Of a stretch of 64,000 nucleotides of DNA, positions 23,122 through 33,900 are shown piece by piece. Both the position numbers and the translations under genes were made by a program. Each line of letters opens with the position of its first letter. Position 1 is the stretch's first letter. Location: NCBI RefSeq assembly GCF_007565055.1, contig NC_044550.1, positions 88,378,174 to 88,442,173 of the forward strand, read 5' to 3'. The notes below the pieces were generated by a model that worked only from the letters and a program-made list of their open reading frames with translations, was not told where the DNA came from and searched no databases. Origin of the DNA: Rhinopithecus roxellana. Lineage: Eukaryota > Chordata > Mammalia > Primates > Cercopithecidae.

Positions 23122-24561
23122 CCTCTTTTGCTCCCTTTTCTAGTTTTAATTGAGCATTTTATATGATTATATTTTCTATCCTCTCTTAGCATATCAATTA
23201 TACTTAAAGATATGTTTTTAGAAATTGCCCTAGAGTTTGCAGTACACATTTACAACTAAGTCCACTTTTCAATAACACTATACCATTTCACAGTTAGTGC
23301 AGGTACTGTATGAAAGATTATTCCCATGCCTCTCTCCTGTCCCTTAAAGCATTGCAGTTATTTGTTTCATTTATTCATAAACTAATACGACCCAATATAT
23401 TACTGATATTATTATTTTGAACAGTTATCTATGCGATCAATTAAGGATAGGAAAAAATTCTAGGTTGGTGGATTTTTCTTTCAACACTGTACTCTCTTTT
23501 TGCTTGCATGGTTTCTGAGAAGTCTGATGTAATTTTCATCCTTGTTCCTCTATAAGTAAGGTGATAGTTTTTCCTCTTGACTCCTTTCAACATTTTCTCT
23601 TTGTTTAATTTTCCACAATTTGTATACAATATGCCTACATTTAGTTTTTTAAAAAATTTATCTTGCTTGTTGTTAACTGATCTTCCTGGATCTGTGGTTT
23701 GATGTCTGTTATTAATTTTAGAAAGTTGTCCACTATTATTAGATACCTAGATATCTATTATTTATGTATCTTCCGCTGCTTTCTTTCTTTTCCTTCTGGT
23801 ATTCCTATTACCTGTATTTTATGTCTTTTGTAATTTTCGTACAGTTCTTGGAAATTTTGTGGGTTTTTTTTTTTCATATTCTGTTTTCTGCTTCCATTTA
23901 AGTTTGGGAAGTTTCCATTGACATACCTTCAAGCTCACTGATTCTTTTGCAGTTGTCAAAAGCATTTCTCATTTCTATTATAATGTTTTTTATTCTCTAA
24001 CATTTCCTTTTGATTCTTTGAGTTTTCATCTTTCTGTTTATATTACACATTTGTTCTGGCACTTTTCCCAGTTGATCTCTTAGCATATTAGTCATAGCAT
24101 ATTTTAAATTTCCAGTCTCATAATTCCCACATCCCTGCCATATCTGAATATGGTTCTGATGCTTGCTTTGTCTTTTCAGATCTGTGTTTTTTCTTGCCTT
24201 TTAGCATGCCTTATAATTGTTCATTGAAAGCAAGGCATGATGTATCAGATAATAGAAAACAAGATAAGTAGACCTTTAGTTTTTATGTTTATCAGGCCAG
24301 AAGTCAGACTGTGCTTAATGGTTGTTGTAGCTGTAAGTGTCGGAGGCTTCTATTTTCTCTAATATCTTTATTTTTGTCTCCCCTATTTGTTGTTTTTGGG
24401 TTTTCTTAGAGACTCATTCTTAAGCAGAGTCTGTGTCTTGCAACTCTCTCTAGTTGTGATCCACAGTTATTATACCAGAGCACTATTTATGTGATCATAA
24501 GATATTGGAGAGTTGATACATTCTATAATGTTATGATAAAAATCTCTATTTTTTAATTCTT

Positions 24562-25240
24562 ATTTCTTTTAAAAAATTTTTAGATTCAGAAGGCACATGT
24601 GCAGGTTTCCTACATGGATATATTCTGTAATGGTGAGGTTTTGGCTTCTAGTAAACCCATCACCCAAATAGTAAACACTAGAGCCAATAGGTAATTTTTC
24701 AATCTGCTCTCCTCTCCCAACTTTCCCTGTTTTGGAGTCCCTAGTATCTATTATTTCACCTTTATATCCATGTGTACCCATTGTTTAGCTCACACTTATA
24801 AGGGAGAGTGTGCAGTACTTTATTTTCTGTCTGAGTTATTTCACTTAGGACAATGGCCTCTAGCTCTATTCACGTTGCTGCAAAGGACATGATTTCACTG
24901 CTTTTTACGGCCGCATAATATTCCGTAGTTTATATATACCACATTTTCTTTATCCAATCAACTATTGATGGACACTTAGGATGACTCCATGACTTTGCTA
25001 TTGTAAATAGTACCCCAATAAATATATGAGTGCTAGTGTCATTGATATAACACTTTCTTTTCCTTGGAGTAGATACCCAATAGTGGGATTGCTGGGCTGA
25101 ATGGTACTTCTATTTTCAGGTATTTGAGAAATCCCCTTACTGTTTTCCGTAAGGGTTGTACTAGTTTACATCATCATCAACAGTGTATATGCATTCCCTT
25201 TTCTCTGTATCTTTGCCAACATCTAAAACTTTGCTTTCTA
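24562..25240 (-). mobile_element. L1 3' fragment (older primate/mammalian L1), antisense
   Basis: Reverse-complement L1 3' sequence: gaaggcacatgtgcaggttt, ctgagttatttcacttagga, ggacatgatttcactgcttt, atagtgggattgctgggctg, ttgtactagtttacatcatc. It is truncated at 25240 and diverged, with no intact ORF2. Confidence 0.85.
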
Positions 25241-26787
25241 GTTGTCCAAAATCCCTGAGTTGTGAACTTACTTCATAAGAGTTTCTTCTTTTGTTTTTCT
25301 CCTTATGTGAGAAACAAAGTGTAGAAGGTGTTCAAACTGTCTAGTTGCCTTTTCTCTAATTCAGATAAAGCTCTGGGATAAAGTTTACCTTGAGGGCATG
25401 CTTTTGTTTCTGAATGTATTTCAAGTAGTTATTTTTTTCCTCCCACACGCCAGAAAAAAAGAGGAAAGTTTTGTCCTATCTTCTGAAAGTAAAACTCATT
25501 AATGTGTGGATGCTCCCATATGAATGATTCCCTCTGTCTCCGAGTTTTCAACTCTCAAGTTAGTCCACACTCAGCCTTCAGCATTATACCAAATACTGTA
25601 TAAATGCCCCCCTACCCTTTACTGGCTCCAGTGGTTTTTGCTGTCCTGATAAGCTGTAATTCTCTGTATTCATCTATCTGTTCAGTTTGCAAAGAGGTGG
25701 CATGTCCTATGACATCAATTCTCTGCAGATCTAAAAAGAGTTGTTGATTTTTGATTTGCTCATTTTTTTCTTGTTGTGATGATGGGAGTGGAGACTTTCA
25801 CACCTTTCAAATGTCAGAGCAGAAACCAGAAGTCCTAGTAATAATGTTATATATACATAATGTTGTATACACAAACACACACACACACATATATATCTTC
25901 TGACCACATAAAAAGGGGAGGTGCACAGGTCTTATTATTATCATTTTACATGTTAAGAAATTGAGGTTTATAAAGACTAAATGAGTTTCCATGAGAAATA
26001 TTGCTAACAGATGAAGCTAAAGTCAAAACCTGGATCTTCTAGCATCTGCCAGGACTCTTCCAATACTGACCATTATGTTTAGGCATTAATGTATATGAAA
26101 CAATTTGAAAGAAAAATTTCAGTTTAAGAATAGAGTCATCCATGTTTGGATTTGCTCTGTGGCATAATGTAAAAAGCAATGGCCTGGCATATCCCATAAT
26201 GAATCTTCTCAGGCCTAATTCAGCCCCCAACTCACTTTTAGACTTCAGAAATTCTCAACAAATGCTGACACAAGCTTTAACTTCTTCATGTGAGTCTGAA
26301 GCAAGAATAAACCATATGATCTTGTGACAATGAAGTGAAACAATTCTAGGTTGGATTTAGGCCCTATATTTTTAGAAGTGAGTTTGTGTATCTGTGTATG
26401 TCTTAAGTGTGCATGTGTGGAAAGGGGAACTGATTTCTTCAAAATCTTTCTGTACTGCTAAATTAATCCTCTTCCTTAAGTGAAAAAGTTTTGCTGCTTT
26501 AATTATTTAAATGAAATGTTATTTTGCCTTCCCATCTGCTCAGCTGACATGATAGTTTATGAATGTGATAATGTTTAAGGCAGAACTTCCTTCTAGGAAA
26601 TGTCATCTTTTAACAGTCCTTGTGTTTTCTCCTTCCTGTGAATGCTACACCCATTACCAACCACTGGATGGTCTCCAGTTAACTATCACTTCCTCAGAGA
26701 AGCTTTCTTTGAACTCAGACTAGCACAGAATCTACACTTCCCCTTTCCAACTTAAAGTTTGCATCCTTTGGTATATGTGAACGCACA
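25241..26787. other. Intergenic, nothing recognised; (CA)n at 25873-25888
   Basis: Apart from a short CA/TA repeat there is no named element and no supported frame. Frames around 26039-26442 overlap on both strands and lack domain signal. Confidence 0.3.
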
Positions 26788-26797
26788 TGAAGAGATT

Positions 26798-27109
26798 CTT
26801 TCTTTTTTTTTTTTTTTTTTTCTTTTTGAGATAGAGTCTTGCTCTGTCGTCCAGGCTAGAAAGCAGTGGTGTTATCTTGGCTCATTCAACCTCTGCCTCC
26901 GGGTTCAAGTGATTCTCCTGCCTCAGCTTCCCAAGTAGCTGGGATTACAGGCATGCACCATTACGCCCGGCTAATTTTTGTATTTTTAGAAGAGACAGGG
27001 TTTCACCATGTTGGCCAAGCTGGTCTCCAATGCCTGACCTCGTGATCCGCCCGCCTCAGCCTCCCAAAGTGCTAGTATTACAGGCGAGCCTGTATACATG
27101 TCTTCCGAC
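26798..27109 (-). mobile_element. Alu, minus strand, 5' end altered
   Basis: Poly-T, then gagatagagtcttgctctgt and typical reverse-complement Alu to attacaggcgagcct. The usual 5' end is missing and replaced by about 20 bases. A possible duplication tgaagagat is seen at 26788-26796 and 27110-27118. Confidence 0.88.
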
Positions 27110-27159
27110 TGAAGAGATGATTTTATCTGGGTAACCTTTGTACTTCCATGGCTAACAGT

Positions 27160-27340
27160 CTAGAGCAGTGTTTTCCAGTAGAGCTTTCTGCAATGACAGA
27201 GATGTTCTATAACCTGCATATCTGGCCACTGAGCACTTGAAAGGTGTCCAGTGCAAGCAAACTACTAAATATTTTATTGTGATTTAATTTTAAATAACCA
27301 CATGCTACTAGTGGCTACATATTGAACAGTACAGAACTAG
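27160..27340 (+). mobile_element. hAT-like DNA transposon fragment
   Basis: The segment has agtagagctttctgcaatga, tggccactgagcacttgaaa and cacatgctactagtggctac, matching the dispersed family also seen inverted at 36605-36830. The exact name is not certain. Confidence 0.6.
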
Positions 27341-27444
27341 AACAATATTCCTCAAAATCTAAATAAAGATATCAGGAACCTGCATTTTAACCCATTCCTC
27401 AGGTTATTCTTACTGGCAATACAGTTTGACAAGTATTGATTAGA

Positions 27445-27650
27445 ATACGATTCTTGAGCCTAGCTTCACATTAGAGTCAGCCGGGGAAGACTTTTGAAAG
27501 GAAATGATTCCTGAGTCACATACTCAGAGATTCTATTTTAATTGCTTTGGTATTGGATCCAGATAGTAGTTTTGTTTTATTTTGTTTTTTAAAGCCACCT
27601 CCCTGGGCCATTATGTGCAGTCAAGCTTGAGAAACCTAGAACATATATTC
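27445..27650 (+). mobile_element. MER5-like DNA transposon fragment
   Basis: The phrases ttcacattagagtcagcc, cctgagtcacatactcagag, attctattttaattg and caagcttgagaaacc follow the MER5A order with a small interruption. It is old. Confidence 0.5.
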
Positions 27651-27685
27651 TCATGTGACACTAAGTACATATTAGATAAAAATAC

Positions 27686-27996
27686 AGGCCTGGAGCAGCG
27701 GCTCACGCTTGTAATCCCAGCACTTTGGGAGGCCGAGGCAGGCGGATCACAGGGTCAGGAGATGGAGACCATCCTGGCTAACACAGTGAAACCCCGTCTC
27801 TACTAAAAATACAAAAAATTAGCCGGTTGTGGTGGTGGGCGCCTGTAGTCCCAGCTACTCAGGAGGCTGAGGCAGGAGAATTGCTTGAATCCAGGAGGCG
27901 GAGATTGCAGTGAGCCGAGATCGCGCCACTGCGCTCTAGCTTGGACGACAGAGCGAGACTCCGTCTACAAAAACAAAACAAGACCAAAAAACAGAT
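27686..27996 (+). mobile_element. Alu, plus strand, complete
   Basis: Starts ggcctggagcagcggctcac and ends with agcgagactccgtctacaaa. It is the last SINE before the TMEM144 promoter, about 400 bp from the duplicated block. Confidence 0.94.
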
Positions 27997-28398
27997 AAAT
28001 AGCCTGTACAGATAAATGGCTTGGTTGCATCTATAGTTAGTGATTACAAGTGAAATCTTGTTATGTCACGAGGGATGTTACTGACATCAGTGGTGCAGAT
28101 GAATTTCTTAATACCAAGTGGAAAAATTCACTTGACATAATCTTTTACAGTGGTGTGAAATTCCTCAACCTTTTGTTTTATCCACAAACTGCACAAATAA
28201 TACCTCCCTCTGTGACACTTAGAGATGGTGACATGCTGAGAGTTCCCTGAATAATCACCTCTTGAAATACACAAAACTCTTCTAGTTTCCTGGTTGACCG
28301 ACCCAGGGTTGACGACTCCTCATGAGCCACCTGACAATTCACTCCAGGACAGCAACTGAAGGAAGGCGTTCCTCAACCTGCTGTCCTATGAAGGCCTC
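27997..28398. other. Sequence upstream of the TMEM144 promoter, nothing recognised
   Basis: GC rises from about 28290. No repeat or reading frame is supported. Confidence 0.35.
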
Positions 28399-28624
28399 TG
28401 GGTCACCGGTGCTAAAGCCCTCCCCTCTCCACCCTCCTTAGGGAGGTAAACGTCCCAGCAGGAAGTCAAGGCTGGATTGGCGCTCTTCGCGAGCACCCTG
28501 GGAATGAGACTTTGGGTCACGGGTGCTAGAGCCCTCCCCTCTCCTCCCGGCCGGTGTGTGGGAAATTGTTCCCGCAGAAAGTAAAGGCTGGCCAGACCGC
28601 CCCCAGCACGTAGAGGGAATGAGT
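28399..28624 (+). repeat. 112-bp tandem duplication in the TMEM144 promoter region
   Basis: Unit 1 (28399-28510) and unit 2 (28513-28624) align along their whole length. Both open with tgggtcac, continue with agccctcccctctcc, share aggctgg in the middle and end in ggaatgag. They have diverged by many substitutions and some small indels, so the duplication is old. It sits directly upstream of the GC box and probably duplicates regulatory sequence. Confidence 0.8.
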
Positions 28625-28629
28625 CAGGC

Positions 28630-28680
28630 TCCGGCTCCACGCCGGCATGTAGGGGGCGGATCGCGCCGGCGCTGAGTAGG
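28630..28680 (+). promoter_or_regulatory. TMEM144: Probable TMEM144 core promoter, GC-rich, TATA-less
   Basis: The segment is CpG-rich (gcgg, gcgccggcgc) in an otherwise AT-rich window and holds a GC box (gggggcgga, 28652-28660) just before the exon 1 donor. No TATA box is visible. This fits a housekeeping-type promoter. It is the natural start for the plus-strand gene; minus-strand activity cannot be judged. Confidence 0.5.
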
Positions 28681-28710
28681 AAGGAGCTTCAGCCGCCAGC
28701 CCGGAACGCA
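28660..28710 (+). other. TMEM144: TMEM144 non-coding exon 1 (5' end uncertain)
   Basis: A strong donor, ca|gtgagta, follows position 28710 inside the only GC- and CpG-rich stretch upstream of the coding exons. Exon 2 begins with 61 nt of 5' UTR before the ATG, so at least one upstream non-coding exon is expected. The transcription start is inferred from the GC box at 28652-28659; the left boundary could be off by tens of bases. Confidence 0.55.
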
Positions 28711-30790
28711 GTGAGTACAGCCACTCAAAGGAAAGCAAAGTCGCTTTGCAGGGGAGCGTCCCATGATTTTTCAAAAACGTGCTCATGGTTAAAAAGAAAA
28801 ATCAAGGCTCAGAATAAATACATTCAAGCACTGTTAATTTTAGCCCAAAGACAGGCGGTACTTGCCAGGAGATTTGGGGAAATCAACATGAAACTAAAAA
28901 GGAAATTTTAGTTGGAGTGGAGCAAACAGTATTGATCAGAACATACCGAATACGAATTTTTTCCAAGTCTGCGTAGAAGTTTAAATTACTAGGAAAAATG
29001 TAAAGGAGAAGTATTTACTAATAAATGAAACAAAAGTAATAAAATAAAAATGAATTAATATAGTTTGACAAAATATCAGCGGACACTGAAAAGAAAACAT
29101 TAAAATAATGTTTGAGACTTTTTAGGTTTTGTGCAGGAAGAATTGGAAAAAAATGTGCTGGATGGAGTGATACTCCTTTTCTTTTCCACAAAAATTTCAT
29201 TGTTTTAGAGCGAGGTAGAGCCTTTTTAAAGACAGTAAGTTATTGCCAATTCACAATGAAATAAGATCACATGCTCTAAAATGTACAAGAGCTGCATGCA
29301 ATAACCTTCATTTATCTATAGGTAATAACTGATTGATGTTTATTCAGTAGTCAAAATGAAGCTCATGCACTCTAATTAGCACATCAAATTATTCTCTCCG
29401 TTTCAGAGGTGTAGGGCCTTTGTGGAGCCTTCTTTTCAATAAATAATTTGCCACTCTTGAAGGTTAGACATTCTCTTTTTATGAATGTACACATAAAGGT
29501 TTTGTTTTGCTTTGCTTGTTGTTAATTAAAATGAAGAGAAAATAATGCGTTATCACCCAATCATGTGTCTTTTTAGTCATAGGTTAGCTTTTCAAGCTTC
29601 CTATGACTTCCTGCATCTCTGACCTGTTGCACCTTTGTTATCTTGGCACCTCTGTTATCTTAGCAGCAAGCACCTGCTTCAGCTGACCCTTGAGTCATAA
29701 CCCATGTAAGTCTCTGTAGGGCTCAACCCCTCTTTGAGCCTAACAGTAGAATTATTATTATATTTATTGAATAGCATTATTGTGTCAATGTTGAAATGTG
29801 CCTCAGTGTCTCTTCCTCAACCACATCCCTAAGGAGGATGTTTTCTTAATAGCAATGTGTTTTTGTTTTTGTTTTAAGAAAGTCCACACAATTTCAAATA
29901 CACATTTTCTTTACTAAAGTTTATGACCAGTTTTGAAGTGATCCTTGTTTTCAGTTAAACTACCTTTAATAATGGCAAATAATATATTTTGTAGGTTGTT
30001 GTATATTTAATATTCTCTGCAAGAACACGTTAGGAACAATACATGGCCCTTTAAATATTTGTCATTGTGAAATAAAATAACAAGGAAAGGTGATTTGATT
30101 TCAGGTGTACTTTATTCAATACATATATACAAGAAGTTATTAATATAACATTAAATTTGCAGGGAAAAAGAAACCACTGGATTATTCTGATTCTATTCCA
30201 GAGGACTTATTCCAAAGGGCCAGTGTGCCATATATGAATGAATCCAAGAAGGCATTGTGGAAAGACTCTGTACCCTGTGATAAAATTACTTTGGTGGTGT
30301 TTTTTTCTCCTGTATCTCGGGAAACTAAAAATCTGAATTGTATTCAGTGGCCTTTTCCAAATGCTAACTTTATGAAAAAATGTCTAATTCTTGGTTATTT
30401 GTGGTTTTAGTCCTTTTCTTCATAGAGGAGCTAGAGCTGTTAAATAAGTTTAGCTGTGTTGTTCACTAAAACTTTCTGCAGTGGTGGAACCTACATGGGA
30501 TAATTTTTTTTTTTGTAATGTACTAAAAATTGTCTTCAGATCTTAGAATAAGTTAGGCTTTCAAGCCCTGAAAACAAAGTTGTTCTTTTTAAATTGTAGG
30601 CTAGTGTTCAAAAATATTTGCTGACAGAATAAATGAGCATGAAGTACAAACATAATATATACTTCTGTCATGTCCTAACCATCCACAGAAAGGAGTCTTA
30701 GCATACTTTTGAAAAATTTGATAAATATGTTAATCACAATTTGTTCACAGATTCACATCTCAATTGTTTCATTTTTTTTTTTAATTTCAG
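28711..30790 (+). other. TMEM144: TMEM144 intron 1
   Basis: Donor gtgagtac at 28711 and acceptor ttaatttcag ending 30790. It is AT-rich and strikingly free of Alu and L1, unlike the rest of the window. I see no named element. Confidence 0.5.
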
Positions 30791-30960
30791 AAGCTCCTGA
30801 AAAGTACATCAAGTCTGAAGTGAACCAGCTAAACTCATCAAGACTGGAACCATGAGCAATAATGAAGCAGACCTAACCTTTGGTTACATCTCCTGTTTTG
30901 TAGCTATCCTTTTGTTTGGCTCAAATTTTGTGCCACTTAAAAAATTTGATACTGGTGATG
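30791..30960 (+). CDS. TMEM144: TMEM144 exon 2 (5' UTR and first coding exon)
   Basis: The acceptor ttaatttcag ends at 30790 and the donor gtaatt follows 30960. There are 61 nt of 5' UTR, then ATG at 30852, then 109 coding bases (residues 1-36 and the first base of codon 37). It encodes the N terminus and first membrane helix. Residue 5 is Glu; human has Gly in my memory of the protein. Confidence 0.93.
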
Positions 30961-33900
30961 GTAATTATTTTTCCTTGATTCTTAACGTTATATTATTTTT
31001 AAAAATGAAGTTCCTTTTTTGGTCTTTTAAAAGTACAGCTATGAAAATAAATCATGTTGATCTTGATACCTAATGAATAGAGCTTAAAATTAATCATTTG
31101 ACAGTGCCCATACCAGTTTGTCTGCAAGTCAGAATAGGAGAACCACTAAGGTTGTTTCATGGTAAAGCTAGGGAGGTTACTGTCAGGAAAGCTCTTGGGC
31201 CATCATATGAATGGAAGAAATTTATAGTCAGTTCTACTAATAACGCTTGTTTGAAAACATGAATCTTCAACATGATTGATATATTAGAGAACAATTTAAG
31301 CATAACAGATTTTTAGCTTGCTTATGTGCAATTTTGTCTATGAGAAAGCTCTAGATAAACACAGAAAACTGCACCTAGATGAATAAAGATGTGTGATAAT
31401 ACACACAATGCACGCATACACCCACACATCCTTCAAATATCGACCAGCTCCCTTAGTTCACCACATGTGGTTATGAAATATTCCACCCGACCACATCTGC
31501 TGTCAGAACTCCTCACCCAACACCTTCACAGTAACTCTTAAGCTGCAACCCTTTGGATGCCCACTTCCAGGAGCAAACTTCTGGACTTTTTCAATTCAAA
31601 TGCCCTATTTATTATAGCGTTCATATAATTAACCAGTTAACCAGTTAAAACTGTACTACCATTTAAATTAGGTTGAGTGTTGTTCCCCTAGTCCCATTTT
31701 CCCCATATGCTCTGCAGGTTTTACTGCATGATTTTGCATAGTGCAGTGATTTCAAGGAATGCACTTGTTACATCATAGCAGAACTGACTAATGTGAATTT
31801 TGGAGAAGGAGAAGCAAGAGTTATTTGTATTTACCTGACTTCCATATTGAAGCCAGGAGAAGGAATTGAGATTGACAGTGAACACATGTTTGGATTACTT
31901 CTTTGCTAGTATTTATTACCTGACCACAGTTGTGTTATTTCACCAGTTCTTTGTCTTCGTGCACTTAGAAAATACGATTACAAATTGTTTTCCTCCAGGG
32001 CCTTTCTTCTTTTTTCCTCTGGAGTTAGGACAAGAATAGGAACTACCTGAGGAACAAAAAAAATGGGTAGAGGATCTAGCTTTTAATCTTCCACAATTAG
32101 CTTTGTGATCCTGGGCAAATATTACCAGCTCTGCTGTTTTCAGTTTCTCATTGTAAAGCGAACTACTTATAAAATGAAGTTTCTTTTCATCTCTGTGATT
32201 CTACTCTTTTTTATTTTTTATTTTTCATTTTTTTGAGGGGACAGAGTCTCACTCTTGCACCGAGGATGGAGTGAAGTATCATAATTTTGGCTCACTGCAA
32301 CCTCTGCCTTTAGGGTTCAAGTGATTCTCATGTCTCAGCCTGCCAAGTAGCTGGAACTACAGGCACACACTACCACACTCGGCCAATTTCTTGCATTTTT
32401 AGTAGAGATGGAGTCTCACCATGTTGTACAGGCTGGTCTCGAACTCCTGAGCTCAGGCAGTCCACCCACTTCGGCCTCCCAAAGTGTTAGGATTGCAATC
32501 ACCATGCCTGGCTGATTCTACTCTTTTGTCATAGAGATTAGCAGCCATTTTTTCTCTCTCCTCCACCATGAGATTGAATCCAAGAAGGGCAACAATCTTC
32601 CAAAGTTAGTGCTAGAAGTAATCCATTGAGTTTTAACTGCCTCAGTATTTCTTTCAATGTCAACTATTTCGTCATCCTTTTAATCTCTAAATCCTTAATG
32701 ACGCAGAAGCCTCAAAAAGGTACAGATATACCTCATCACTAGGTTATCTTCAGATAACTGGAAAATGGCAACTCAAAGTATAGAAAGTAGAGTAACCTTG
32801 ACCTAGAAAGCGAATTCTCAGGTTTATAATGCCTGACTCATCATAGGCATTGAACTCTAACTGTATGAGGCCTATGTATGACCATAAATGATTTTATTTT
32901 TATCCCAGAGGTGGCACAAATGGTCACTGAAGGTTTAAATTACTGTCATGCTATTCTGAAGTACTTACTGCCATGTTTTGGGGATGCAGGAGTACTCAGT
33001 GTGGCATCTGAATGAGAATATACACTTGGTCTTGCCATCACTCTTTGGCCGAAAATTCTTGATTTGTCTAATAGGAGAAAAAAATAATATTAAGCCAGAG
33101 CACACCATGTCTAAGCCTTGGAGTCGACCTGGGTTTAAATTCCAGCTCAACAAACTACTACCTGTTTGGACACATTGCTTAATTGCAGATTCATTTTCTC
33201 TATCTTTGAGCTAGGGTTAATTATGATGCAGAGTAGTCGTAAGAATGAAATGTGCAAAGTCCATGGCATATGGCATTCAATAAATTGTGGCCATTCCTAT
33301 AATACCACCTCATAGATATTCCTGAGCACAAATTTATTCAATTCAGTTTGAACCACTAACACCGAGTTTGTTTATTTCCAGGAATGTTTCTCCAGTGGGT
33401 CCTTTGTGCTGCCATATGGTTGGTTGCCTTGGTGGTCAATCTGATATTACATTGCCCAAAGTTTTGGCCTTTTGCAATGCTTGGAGGCTGCATTTGGGCA
33501 ACAGGTAATGTCTGATATAATTTGTACTTTTATTATGTAACATAATGATCAAAATAATTCTTGTTCACAATAGGAGGAAATAGCACAAACAGTGATTCTG
33601 ATAACCCTTAGTCATAGATACTCGAAATTAACTACTTTCTTGCCTTCACATGCTCAATGAATATTTTTGGTGTCTTACCTGATTTGTTCCACCTGATTTA
33701 TTCCTCTAAATGATTTACTTTTAAGTTCCTGGTAGAAAATTTTTATAGTAAAAACATTTTAATTATTCTCCATCTATTCAAGCATAACTCATTTATTATT
33801 TTAGTGTGTTCTGTCCCCTTTTTTCTAGCATGTTTATCAGAAAATATTTATTAGATAGTAATCTCTACTAATATCATTTTTAGGGCTTAACCTAATTAGG

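Larger units (their letters stand above)
21540..24560 (-). mobile_element. Old L1 (L1M-type) remnant, antisense
   Basis: L1 sequence in reverse complement is recognisable across the stretch: cattagagtgcactctgtat, gagaagaatgtgtattttgc, gaatattgaagaccccaact, taagtttgctttgtctgaag-like text near 22155, and cttttaattggtaggccatt near 22630. Two younger insertions split it, an AluJ (22226-22521) and an MST-type LTR (22752-23121). Coding capacity is gone. The exact outer limits are uncertain, especially right of 23900. Confidence 0.65.
30961..33381 (+). other. TMEM144: TMEM144 intron 2
   Basis: GT-AG intron of 2421 bp containing an AluJ (32211-32513) and MIR-like sequence (about 32060-32190 and 33090-33290). 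Beyond these I see nothing. Confidence 0.8.

Noticed and set aside
28386..28786. Minus-strand frames across the TMEM144 promoter, as a possible divergent gene
   Set aside because: Their repeated peptide (GEGRALAPVTQ) is only the 112-bp duplication translated twice; there is no other coding sign.
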